Assembly (NCBI GenBank): GCA_964465145.1
Contig: CAYXJR010000103.1
Coordinates: 1 to 13,700, forward strand
From: JAUVKA01 sp964465145
GTDB lineage: Bacteria > Bacteroidota > Bacteroidia > Bacteroidales > UBA12481
Direction of reading: 5' to 3'
Length of the DNA: 13,700 nucleotides
Shown here: positions 1-6,612 of the stretch, one piece after another
Layout of the letters: each line of letters starts with the position of its first letter
How positions within the stretch are numbered: the stretch's first letter is position 1
Notes under the pieces: generated by a model
What the model saw: only the letters and a program-made list of their open reading frames with translations
Databases searched by the model: none
Told to the model about the DNA's origin: nothing
Translations under genes and position numbers: made by a program

Positions 1-36
1 TGAATTATTAAACTTTTGCCAAGAATTACACGAATA

Positions 37-372
37 TTATTGATAAGATACTAAACGAGCAATAAGGAAAACGACTATACCCATTAATGGATCAAGGATG
101 GCCATTTTCATTCCTCCAGCAAGAAGGGATGGTGTTAATTCCCCTGCTGCAGCAATATTGTCAAATGCAACGATTAAGCCAAAGGTCCGGCCAAGAAATC
201 CCCAGGCAACGGCGAACCATGCTATATTAGCAATTAGTGAGACAGTTTTTTTATTCTCGCTTTTATTGATTAGCTCTTTAGCAAGCAGAGCCAGGATAAT
301 CAATAGGAAGATCAAAATTGGATAGGTGAAAATAGGTCCGCCATCGTTAAATTTTTCAAATAGTGAGCTCAT
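37..372 (-). CDS. Small MotA/TolQ/ExbB-like membrane protein
   Basis: A complete 111-residue ORF with an ATG start at 372 and a TAA stop at 37. Three hydrophobic segments are visible, at about residues 13-32, 45-68 and 86-108. The order GGPIFTYPILI, then GFLGRTFGLIVAFDNIAAAG, then LLAGGMKMAI closely follows the conserved core of MotA/TolQ/ExbB proton-channel subunits: a 'GGP' N-terminus, a 'G-LGT-xGMIxAF' helix and an 'LLAGG' turn into the last helix. Classical ExbB/TolQ proteins exceed 200 residues and carry a cytoplasmic domain, and this one does not. No ExbD/TolR-like partner is visible in the window, so proton-channel or energy-transducing function is inferred from family resemblance only. 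The gene is divergent from the sensor kinase. No clear promoter was found upstream of it. Confidence 0.75.
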   Translation of the reverse strand: MSSLFEKFNDGGPIFTYPILIFLLIILALLAKELINKSENKKTVSLIANIAWFAVAWGFLGRTFGLIVAFDNIAAAGELTPSLLAGGMKMAILDPLMGIVVFLIARLVSYQ

Positions 373-481
373 AATAATCTGGTTTTAAATGAATACTAAT
401 CGAAAGATAGGCCGATTTTCATTGTATTAATTTTATTTGCGACAGATAAAGATATTAGTCCTTTTTTCTACCGGATTAAAG

Positions 482-494
482 GTACAAATTGTAC
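482..494. promoter_or_regulatory. 13-bp palindrome in divergent intergenic region
   Basis: GTACAA-A-TTGTAC is a perfect 6-1-6 inverted repeat between the divergent ExbB-like gene and the sensor kinase. It could be an operator shared by both genes. It is short and AT-rich, so chance occurrence is possible. No regulator is assigned. Confidence 0.25.
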
Positions 495-543
495 AATTAT
501 CTTCTTTTCTGCAAAAACGAGTGCTAATCTGGTTATCGGTCTA

Positions 544-551
544 TATTTTTG
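544..551 (+). promoter_or_regulatory. Candidate -7 promoter element of the kinase gene
   Basis: TATTTTTG matches the Bacteroidota -7 consensus TAnnTTTG and lies 40 bases before the kinase start. No good TTTG -33 box sits 19-21 nt upstream, so the call rests on the -7 match and its position. Confidence 0.35.
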
Positions 552-591
552 AGGAGAAACTTAGAGTTTTTGTAATATTGCCGGAGTGAAG

Positions 592-1656
592 ATGCTGAAT
601 TTTAAACATATTAGAGTCATTCTTTTGCATCTGGTATTCTGGATTGCTGTTTGGTTTTTCTTTGTATATTTTTTCAGTTATAATTCTGACGACACCGCCT
701 ACGTAACCTGGTTCTCAAGTTTTCTGCTGCCCCTTACCATGATCCTCACTTATTTCGTGGTCTTGGTCCTGATTCCCAAATTTCTGTTGGCCCGGAAATA
801 CCTGAAATTTTTCCTCTATAGCTTTTATACACTCGTTTTTTCATCATATATAATAGTGCTGGTCATTTATGGCTGTTTAATTTTCTTGCTCGACTTTAAC
901 ATCTCCATAATGCCGCCCATGAGTAAGAATTTTCTTTTCATACTTATTTTGGTGTACCTGATTGTTGGGATGGTAAGTTTTGTTAGTGTTTTGAATCATA
1001 ATTTCAGGATCGATTCAAGAAATAAAGAACTTCAGAATAAAATACTGGCTGCCCAATTGCAGATCAAAGAGCAGGAATTGCACTATTTGAAAATGCAGAT
1101 TCACCCCCATTTCCTGTTCAATACCCTTAATACCATTTATGGCTTTGCCTTAAAACAATCAAAACAGACACCGGAAATCATCCTGAAGCTTTCTAATCTG
1201 CTGGATTATATTCTGTATCAGATCAATAAGCCCAGGGTTAGTCTGAAAGAGGAGGTGATGCATATCAAGGAATATATCGAGTTGGAGAAAATCAGATTTC
1301 AGGATACCCTGAAGGTGAGCCTCATTACTGGCGAAATAGATGAGAGCATACAAATGGCACCCATGTTGTTGATTCCATTCGTTGAAAACGCCTTTAAGCA
1401 TGGCCACATCCGGGATGGGTTCCTTCAAGTGGAGATCGAAGTGAAAGTGATTGATAATCAGTTGGATTTTTTCATCCGAAATACGGTGCTTCCTGAGGAG
1501 AAGGAGGAGGAGAATACTGGAATTGGACTTGAAAATATCAGAAAAAGGCTTGAGCTTCATTACCAAAAAAACCATCAGCTTGATCAGGAAATCAGAGATA
1601 ATTGGTATGAGGTGAAACTGTCGATATTCAAATTAAACGCCATACAGGATGTCTAG
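592..1656 (+). CDS. LytS/YehU-type membrane sensor histidine kinase
   Basis: A sensor kinase of about 354 residues for the adjacent LytTR regulator. Residue numbers here count from the GTG at 586. The N-terminal half has four hydrophobic segments (about 10-31, 41-64, 74-104, 116-138). A short coiled linker (about 142-168) follows, then a His_kinase-family core: IHPHFLFNTLN with the presumed phosphoacceptor His175, an N box PFVENAFKHG (265-274) and a glycine box TGIGLENIRKRL (311-322). This is the compact LytS/YpdA architecture, not the HisKA type. It has no extracellular sensor domain or PAS, so the signal is probably sensed in or near the membrane. I prefer the ATG at 592 because GGAG (583-586) is correctly spaced for it and would overlap a GTG start at 586; 586 remains possible. 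The 3' end overlaps the regulator by 8 bp, implying co-expression. The signal cannot be read from the sequence. Confidence 0.93.
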   Translation: MLNFKHIRVILLHLVFWIAVWFFFVYFFSYNSDDTAYVTWFSSFLLPLTMILTYFVVLVLIPKFLLARKYLKFFLYSFYTLVFSSYIIVLVIYGCLIFLLDFNISIMPPMSKNFLFILILVYLIVGMVSFVSVLNHNFRIDSRNKELQNKILAAQLQIKEQELHYLKMQIHPHFLFNTLNTIYGFALKQSKQTPEIILKLSNLLDYILYQINKPRVSLKEEVMHIKEYIELEKIRFQDTLKVSLITGEIDESIQMAPMLLIPFVENAFKHGHIRDGFLQVEIEVKVIDNQLDFFIRNTVLPEEKEEENTGIGLENIRKRLELHYQKNHQLDQEIRDNWYEVKLSIFKLNAIQDV

Positions 1657-2362
1657 AGTAATTCAATGTATTATAGTCGATGACGAACCTGTGGCCCGGG
1701 AAATTTTAGAAAGCCACCTGGGAAAAATTGACACTTTGCACGTTGTCGCCAGCTGCAAGAATGCGCTGGAGGCATTTAAGGCAATAAATTCAGGAAAAAT
1801 AGACCTGATATTCCTGGATATCAATATGCCTGAAATCTCGGGATTATCTTTTGCAAAATCGATGACCAAAAGCATTAAAATTATTTTCACCACAGCTTAC
1901 CGTGATTATGCTGTTGATGGATTTGATCTGCAAGCGGTGGATTATTTACTAAAACCGATCTCCTTTGAACGCTTACTTCAGGCGATCAATAAATATCTGG
2001 ATGAAAATATGCCCGTGGAGGCCAGATCGGAGGAAATTATACCAGAAAAAAGCGATTCCATTTTTGTGCGTTCGGATCGGAAAATGATTAGAATCAATTT
2101 TTCAGAAATCAGCTATATTGAGAGTTTAAGCGATTATGTAAAGATCTATTTATCAGATAAAACCGTTGTTACCAGAGAAACCCTATCAAATATTGAAGCA
2201 AAGCTGCCACAAAGGGATTTTTTAAGAGTCCACCGTTCCTTTATCGTTTCATTCGCCGCCATCGATTCTTTCACAAACGAATATGTGGAGATTGATCAAA
2301 ATCAAATTCCCATAAGCAGAAGCTATAAAAGCGAAGTCCTGAAAAAGTTGGAGAAACATTAG
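1649..2362 (+). CDS. LytTR-family response regulator
   Basis: A 237-residue cytoplasmic DNA-binding regulator. The receiver domain (residues 5-115) has the acidic pair Asp11/Asp12, phosphoacceptor Asp57 in FLDINMPEISG, Thr81/82 in IIFTTAY and Lys102 in YLLKP. The LytTR DNA-binding domain (about 137-237) begins IFVRSDRKMIRI and carries the family patterns 'I.YIES..DYVKIY' and 'FLRVHRSFIV'. The ATG lies inside the end of the kinase gene, and the two frames overlap by 8 bp, so the pair is probably translationally coupled. Known LytTR proteins bind direct repeats upstream of target genes. No target site could be assigned here; the divergent ExbB-like gene is one possible target, by position only. 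Confidence 0.95.
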   Translation: MSRVIQCIIVDDEPVAREILESHLGKIDTLHVVASCKNALEAFKAINSGKIDLIFLDINMPEISGLSFAKSMTKSIKIIFTTAYRDYAVDGFDLQAVDYLLKPISFERLLQAINKYLDENMPVEARSEEIIPEKSDSIFVRSDRKMIRINFSEISYIESLSDYVKIYLSDKTVVTRETLSNIEAKLPQRDFLRVHRSFIVSFAAIDSFTNEYVEIDQNQIPISRSYKSEVLKKLEKH

Positions 2363-2443
2363 ACCAATTTGAAAACTGGAAACCCATGCCCATTTTATTC
2401 AAATTATCCTGGAATGGAGTAGAATTATCAAGAACAAAAAAAA

Positions 2444-2794
2444 TTATTTTTTCTCCTGATTGGGAATGATGCATATAAATTCGAAATCCTCATCGAAGGG
2501 ATTTTTAAACTGATGTAATTCATTGGGTTTAACAAATACACTTTGTCCTTTGTGAAGCTCGTGTTCATTCCCGTTTTCATCAATAATGATTCCCCGGTTA
2601 CTTTCAATTTTTACCACGTGCTCATAGTTATGAGTATGCCTTGGAGTATGCCCGCCTGGGGCAATACGAAATTGCCGCATGATGATATTATCTGATTCAT
2701 CTCCTGTACCAATCAGGATTTTCATCGTTACATCTTTTACACCCTTCCTCTGAACCTCTGAGGCATGAATCGTATTGTTTTCGTTGATTTTCAT
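2444..2794 (-). CDS. Single-domain cupin protein
   Basis: A 116-residue cupin_2-type beta-barrel protein, probably cytoplasmic because no signal peptide is seen. Cupin motif 1 is visible as GGHTPRHTHNYEH, with candidate metal ligands His53, His55 and Glu58. Motif 2 is GQSVFVKPNELHQFKN, with ligand His94; the usual Pro-x-Gly has Glu in place of Gly. Small stand-alone cupins bind metals and act as isomerases, dioxygenases or sensory domains. Nothing in the context fixes the reaction, so no substrate is proposed. The gene converges on the response regulator. No recognisable Shine-Dalgarno sequence precedes the ATG at 2794, which is common in Bacteroidota. Confidence 0.88.
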   Translation of the reverse strand: MKINENNTIHASEVQRKGVKDVTMKILIGTGDESDNIIMRQFRIAPGGHTPRHTHNYEHVVKIESNRGIIIDENGNEHELHKGQSVFVKPNELHQFKNPFDEDFEFICIIPNQEKK

Positions 2795-2823
2795 TTTCGT
2801 AATTAATTTGTAAGAATGAACTA

Positions 2824-2831
2824 CAAAATTA
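2824..2831 (-). promoter_or_regulatory. Candidate -7 element of the cupin gene
   Basis: On the minus strand this reads TAATTTTG, a match to TAnnTTTG, 29 bases upstream of the cupin ATG. The -33 region (about 2850-2854) is a poor match, so confidence is modest. Confidence 0.4.
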
Positions 2832-2933
2832 CAAAATCCCTGTAATGAGCGAAGCCTGATGTAAACAGAATGCTATATTTTTACAAGGTCGTTCTGCAAT
2901 GCTTCCTGACGGTAGGGAAGAGTTGAAATGGGC

Positions 2934-3266
2934 CTATCCTTTCTTGAAAGCTATCAGTCCGGCACCACCGTGAGCAATAAGAAAAGAGGCAGTAACAGAA
3001 CCAATCCAGAAATCCCCAATTTGATGCCCATTTACGACGATATTAGAAGCAAAAAAGATAACTAAACAAGCAAGAAAGGTTGCTCCTGCAGTAAGATTTC
3101 CCACCTGGTTAAATAATTGACTTTCTCGTTCATCTGCTTTTTTCTTGCCAATAAAGGGATGAACTGCAAGTAAGGCAAATGCAACCATGCCTATTTCACC
3201 AAATAGCAACACTGCAATCAGGGAAATTATTCCAATAATCAATTCGTAAGCAAATCTCTTTTTCAT
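2934..3266 (-). CDS. Small membrane protein paired with XRE regulator
   Basis: A 110-residue integral membrane protein with hydrophobic segments at about 8-36, 58-78 and 84-107. After the first segment comes a cytosolic-looking charged loop, GKKKADERESQ. This DERE-type loop is typical of small uncharacterised membrane proteins encoded next to short XRE repressors, which is a family-level recollection and not a database result. Its ATG overlaps the TGA of the repressor gene by four bases (ATGA). A strong GGAGG ribosome site lies inside the end of the repressor gene, seven bases upstream. This shows a two-gene operon with coupled translation. The function is unknown; a role as target or partner of the repressor is an inference from the pairing. 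Confidence 0.8.
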   Translation of the reverse strand: MKKRFAYELIIGIISLIAVLLFGEIGMVAFALLAVHPFIGKKKADERESQLFNQVGNLTAGATFLACLVIFFASNIVVNGHQIGDFWIGSVTASFLIAHGGAGLIAFKKG

Positions 3267-3484
3267 TTTGTTTCCTCCATAGTAATGTTAAAAAGATCTT
3301 CAACCTGACACTCAAAGAATTCAGCCATACTTAACGCCAATTTCACAGAGGGATTAAACTTCCCTTGTTCAATCGCAATTATTGTTTGCCTCGACACGTC
3401 AACTTTCTCGGCGAGTTCTGCCTGAGTAATGGAGTCTTTGTTAAACCTTATGGTCTTTAAGTTGTTCTTTAAAGTCATTTTCAT
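3263..3484 (-). CDS. Small XRE/HTH_3 transcriptional regulator
   Basis: A 73-residue protein made almost entirely of one helix-turn-helix domain. The recognition region is TQAELAEKVDVSRQTIIAIEQGK, with the downstream pattern 'P S..LA..MAEFF...VEDLF' of the compact YozG-like XRE group. The reading frame is open to 3538, but that start would be TTG and lies inside the promoter. ATG at 3484 (MKMTLKNN) or 3478 is much more likely, and I use 3484. The gene is the first of a coupled pair with the small membrane protein. The promoter overlaps an inverted repeat, so the protein probably represses its own operon. That is inferred from arrangement. Confidence 0.9.
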   Translation of the reverse strand: MKMTLKNNLKTIRFNKDSITQAELAEKVDVSRQTIIAIEQGKFNPSVKLALSMAEFFECQVEDLFNITMEETK

Positions 3485-3507
3485 AAGTTCTCTAAATAAA
3501 TCTGATG

Positions 3508-3538
3508 CAAATGTAAATAATAATTTACAAAATGTCAA
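3508..3538 (-). promoter_or_regulatory. Promoter of the XRE-membrane protein operon
   Basis: On the minus strand a -33-like TTGA (3535-3538) is followed by a 19-nt spacer and TACATTTG (3508-3515), a perfect TAnnTTTG -7 element. Transcription would begin near 3501, giving a leader of about 17 bases before the ATG at 3484. This is why the longer TTG-initiated reading frame is rejected. Confidence 0.65.
3512..3529. promoter_or_regulatory. Candidate operator overlapping the XRE promoter
   Basis: TGTAAAT-aata-ATTTACA is a perfect 7-4-7 inverted repeat lying between and over the -7 box of the XRE operon. A second related palindrome, GTAAA-g-TTTAC, sits at 3539-3549 just upstream of the -33 box. 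Both share the GTAAA/TTTAC half-site. Two similar dyads flanking a promoter are what an autoregulating dimeric XRE repressor would use. Binding is inferred. Confidence 0.5.
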
Positions 3539-3573
3539 GTAAAGTTTACAATTATTCCTAACAACATCCCAAC

Positions 3574-3603
3574 TTTGTTATTCCTCAACTTTCAGTATTT
3601 TTT
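3574..3603 (+). promoter_or_regulatory. Candidate promoter of the DUF1080 operon
   Basis: TTTG (3574-3577) is followed after 18 nt by TATTTTTT (3596-3603), one mismatch from TAnnTTTG. It lies 54 bases before the ATG at 3658. It is the best match in this upstream region, but neither the spacing nor the last base is ideal. Confidence 0.35.
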
Positions 3604-3657
3604 CAATAACTTGTCATCAGTATTAAATTGCAATTATAAATCTAAACATCAATACGA

Positions 3658-4422
3658 ATGAAAAGACTGATTCTTCGCTTAATGTTGGCTTTTTGTGCCT
3701 TGTCATTTTTTGCTTGTAGTAATTCGCAAGAGTCGGCTGTTGAGTCCTTATTGTCTGAATTAGATAGTGATGCTCCACTTAACACCCTGACAAATAAGGG
3801 AAAAAGAGCAGGGTGGAAATTGCTTTTTGATGGGCAAAGCCTTGATGGTTGGCGAGGTTACAACTTACAGGAGGCACCCGATTGCTGGAAGGTGGAAGAT
3901 GGCATCCTGAAAATCATTAATGAAGGAGGGGCAGAAAGTGCTGAGGGGATAATCACTGATAAAGAGTATGGATCTTTTGCCCTTAGTATAGAGTTTCAGC
4001 TGACTCCGGCTGCTAACAGCGGGATACTGTTCCATGTTGCCGAGGATGCGAAATATACCTATCCATATCAGACAGGGACAGAATACCAGCTTATTGACCA
4101 GGAGGGATGGCCTGATCCCTTGGAGGGTTGGCAGATTTGCGGGGCCAATTATGCTATGTACCCGCCCAGGGTAAAACCGTTTAAACCCGTTGGAGAGTGG
4201 AACCAGGTTCTGCTGGTTGTTAATGGCAATACAGTTACTCATGTTCTTAATGGGGAAGTGATTGTAGAGTATGTGAAGTACTCAGATGAATGGACCAAGC
4301 TCAGGAACAGCGGAAAATGGAGCGACTATCCCGACTACGGAAAGTTTGATGAAGGGCATATCGCCCTGCAAAACCATGGGACAAAGGTCAATTTCAGAAA
4401 TATCAAGATCAAGGAGTTATAA
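3658..4422 (+). CDS. DUF1080 (3-keto-disaccharide hydrolase-type) lipoprotein
   Basis: A 254-residue lipoprotein. The signal peptide ends in a lipobox, SFFAC, with the lipidated residue Cys20. After a short linker the DUF1080 concanavalin-like beta-sandwich runs from about residue 50 to the C-terminus. It opens with GWKLLFDGQSLDGWRGY, followed by DCWKVEDGILKI, NSGILFHV and a final HIALQNHGTKVNFRNIKIKEL, the standard family sequence. Pfam now names this family 3-keto-disaccharide hydrolase, and characterised members cleave 3-keto-glycosides. The protein is expected on the outer face of a membrane, in the periplasm or at the cell surface. It lies 19 bases upstream of a Tat-exported Gfo/Idh/MocA enzyme, which would supply the 3-keto substrate. 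Substrate sugar and direction of the pathway are not readable from the sequence. Confidence 0.92.
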   Translation: MKRLILRLMLAFCALSFFACSNSQESAVESLLSELDSDAPLNTLTNKGKRAGWKLLFDGQSLDGWRGYNLQEAPDCWKVEDGILKIINEGGAESAEGIITDKEYGSFALSIEFQLTPAANSGILFHVAEDAKYTYPYQTGTEYQLIDQEGWPDPLEGWQICGANYAMYPPRVKPFKPVGEWNQVLLVVNGNTVTHVLNGEVIVEYVKYSDEWTKLRNSGKWSDYPDYGKFDEGHIALQNHGTKVNFRNIKIKEL

Positions 4423-4441
4423 ACTTTTAACGATAAAACTA

Positions 4442-5935
4442 ATGATCACAAATAATGTGTCCCGCCGGGATTTTCTTAAAAAAGCAGCAGTAGCAGGAGC
4501 GGGAATATCGATAGTGCCGGCTTTTACGGTAAGCGGATTGGGTTACAAAGCACCAAGTGACAGGATGAATATTGTTGGCATTGGGATCGGAGGCAAAGGC
4601 CATGCTAACCTGGTGGGGATGAACACAGAGAATATCATCGGACTTTGTGATGTTGACTGGAAATATGCTGCCAATTATTTTGATGTATTTCCCAGAGCCA
4701 AAAGATTTTATGATTGGCGAAAGATGTTCGATGAACTGGGCGACTCCATTGATGGGGTGATGGTGGCCACTGCCGACCATTCCCATGCAATTGTTGCAGC
4801 CACGGCCCTGACGATGGGAAAGCATGTATATTGTCAGAAACCTCTTACACATTCGGTTTATGAGTCGCGATTACTTACCAAACTGGCTGCTAAATATAAA
4901 GTAGCAACGCAGATGGGCAACCAGGGGAATTCTGGGAACGGTGTTCGTCAGATTTGTGAATGGCTATGGAATGGGGAAATTGGCGAGGTAAAAGAAGTTC
5001 ATACCTGGACAAACCGGCCGATCTGGCCTCAGGGTTTGCAACGTCCGATTGACGCAATGACTCCTCCTGACACTTTGAACTGGGATCTTTTCATCGGTCC
5101 GGCCCCAATGCGTCCCTATCATGAAACATACACCCCATGGAATTGGCGCGGATGGTGGGATTTTGGAACGGGTGCTTTTGGAGATATGGCCTGTCATGTG
5201 ATAGATCCTGTTTACCAGGCGTTAAAACTTGGCTATCCCGATTCTATCAGCGGCAGTTCAACCCTGCTAAATACAGAAAGTGCCCCGCATGCTGAAAAAG
5301 TGAAATTTCTTTTTCCGGCACGGGATGATATGGAAAAAGTAAGAATGCCGGCCGTGGATGTTCACTGGTATGATGGCGGCTTACTGCCTGACCGGCCAGA
5401 TCTCTTGCCTGATGGGGAAGGATTCATGAACGACGGAATGGGTGGATGCTTGTTTATCGGGTCGAAGGATACATTATTATGCGATACTGGCGGTTTTAAT
5501 CCTCGCTTGCTTTCAGGCAGAGTGCCTGATGTTGAGCCTTATATTCGCAGAATCCCTGGAGCGGTGGGTTATGTGGATGGGCCTCACGAACAGGATTGGA
5601 TAAGGGCATGTAAAGAGTCAGCCAAGAGCAGGCTTGAAGGCACTGCGAATTTTGCTTACTCGGGTCCCTTTAACGAAATGGTATTGTTAGGTGTGTTGGC
5701 TATCCGTTTGCAAGGCTTGAATAAAACCCTTCAGTGGGACGCTGAAAATATGAGATTTACCAATATTTCTTCTGATGAGACTTTTAAAGTGGTTACCTCA
5801 GATGATTTTAAAGTGATCGAGGGACATCCTCATTTTACTACAAAATATGCCACTCTGAATGCTCTGGAGGCAGCAGGTGAATATATTAAACATACCTATC
5901 GGGAAGGCTGGAAATTGCCGGAAATGCCTACATAA
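4442..5935 (+). CDS. Tat-exported Gfo/Idh/MocA family oxidoreductase
   Basis: A 497-residue exported NAD(P)-dependent sugar oxidoreductase-like protein. The N-terminus has a twin-arginine signal (SRRDFLKKA, Arg8/Arg9) with a hydrophobic stretch to about residue 35. The Rossmann fold follows: IVGIGIGGKGHANL (about 44-57), the acidic strand end LCDVD (68-72), VATADHSHA (108-116) and the family signature GKHVYCQKPLTH (126-137), with Gln replacing the usual Glu of 'EKP' and catalytic-type Lys133. GNQGNSG and the DFGTGAFGDMACHVIDP region follow. The start is the ATG at 4442. The frame is open further upstream, but that part overlaps the DUF1080 gene and would lose the Tat signal. Exported members of this group oxidise glycosides at C3. 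With the upstream DUF1080 protein it probably forms an oxidation-then-cleavage module. Confidence 0.93.
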   Translation: MITNNVSRRDFLKKAAVAGAGISIVPAFTVSGLGYKAPSDRMNIVGIGIGGKGHANLVGMNTENIIGLCDVDWKYAANYFDVFPRAKRFYDWRKMFDELGDSIDGVMVATADHSHAIVAATALTMGKHVYCQKPLTHSVYESRLLTKLAAKYKVATQMGNQGNSGNGVRQICEWLWNGEIGEVKEVHTWTNRPIWPQGLQRPIDAMTPPDTLNWDLFIGPAPMRPYHETYTPWNWRGWWDFGTGAFGDMACHVIDPVYQALKLGYPDSISGSSTLLNTESAPHAEKVKFLFPARDDMEKVRMPAVDVHWYDGGLLPDRPDLLPDGEGFMNDGMGGCLFIGSKDTLLCDTGGFNPRLLSGRVPDVEPYIRRIPGAVGYVDGPHEQDWIRACKESAKSRLEGTANFAYSGPFNEMVLLGVLAIRLQGLNKTLQWDAENMRFTNISSDETFKVVTSDDFKVIEGHPHFTTKYATLNALEAAGEYIKHTYREGWKLPEMPT

Positions 5936-5961
5936 TCAACATTTTCGAAACCTCAACTTTA

Positions 5962-6511
5962 TTAGCCTGCCTTAACGGTAAATTGGTGTTCACCGATTGC
6001 CAAAAGCTGTTCAGGCCTGTATGCGATCACCGAATTGATGGGATCCCAGGTGGCATTCACTTCTTTACTATCCAGGAGAATACGGGTGCGGGAAAGGTCA
6101 ATGCCAACCCCTAACCGGTCTTCATGAAGTTTGGCCCAGATCCTGGTATTAGGTGCCACGCTGTATCCTTCCTTCGGATCGTGGTCAATAATTTCCGGAG
6201 CAAGCTTGTCGTGCTCAGGGAAAATCTCAATCCCTACTGCATAGGTAGCCGAACGGGTGATATCCACAGAAACTGAATCCGGATCTGCACAAAGATCTTC
6301 ATCCATCCTAACCCAGCTTATTGATTCGGGCACATACCGGTATATTCTTGCGAGCCCCTTGTCCTCTTCAGAGAATCCCTGTCAGGACATAATGGGATCC
6401 TTCGCTAAAAACAGAGTCGGAAGTTGTGTTTCCTGAAATTTGGTTTTGAGAATGAGCATTAATGTTAATCACCAACATGCCCATAATCAAAAGGGATATA
6501 GACTTTGTCAT
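5962..6511 (-). pseudogene. Frameshifted exported Ig-like-domain protein
   Basis: An ATG at 6511 opens a good Sec signal peptide (MTKSISLLIMGMLVININ). The frame runs to SEGSHYVLTG and then hits a stop directly after a GGG run (plus-strand CCC at 6377-6379). Dropping one G joins it without interruption to the second half (GFSEEDKGLARIYRYVPES) and on to the TAA at 5962, giving about 182 residues. The C-terminal half (GVGIDLSRTRILLDSKEV, then PEQLLAIGEHQFTVKA) has the pattern of Bacteroidota Ig-like beta-sandwich domains often appended to exported enzymes. No catalytic domain is seen. The gene converges on the oxidoreductase. A real mutation and a homopolymer sequencing error cannot be told apart here. 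Confidence 0.75.
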
Positions 6512-6575
6512 GGCTTAATTAGTTTAGATTTGAAGACACTCTTTAAGATCATAACAATTTATGCAGAGTCATTGG

Positions 6576-6603
6576 GTAGAGACGGATCATGATCCGTCTC
6601 TAC
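6576..6603. repeat. Perfect 28-bp palindrome (hairpin/REP-like)
   Basis: The arm GTAGAGACGGATCA (6576-6589) is followed immediately by its exact reverse complement, with no loop bases. It lies nine bases past the OsmC stop codon on that gene's strand, so it could form a terminator-like stem, although no T-run follows. GTAGAGACG...CGTCTCTAC termini are familiar from dispersed palindromic repeats in several bacterial phyla, which favours a repeat-family member. Copy number cannot be seen from this window. Confidence 0.85.
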
Positions 6604-6612
6604 GGTAATTCA

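Noticed and set aside
1159..1575. 138-residue minus-strand ORF inside the kinase gene
   Set aside because: It is antisense to conserved kinase motifs and has no family features; a shadow frame.
2431..2456. A-rich/T-rich dyad between the response regulator and cupin genes as a bidirectional terminator
   Set aside because: It is only an A-run next to a T-run with no GC stem, so a terminator cannot be supported.
3485..3538. N-terminal extension of the XRE regulator from a TTG start
   Set aside because: It would begin inside the -33 box and add a non-homologous stretch. The ATG at 3484 fits the promoter and the domain.
4286..4441. Longer start for the Gfo/Idh/MocA protein
   Set aside because: It overlaps the DUF1080 gene by 137 bases and would bury the Tat signal in the interior of the protein.
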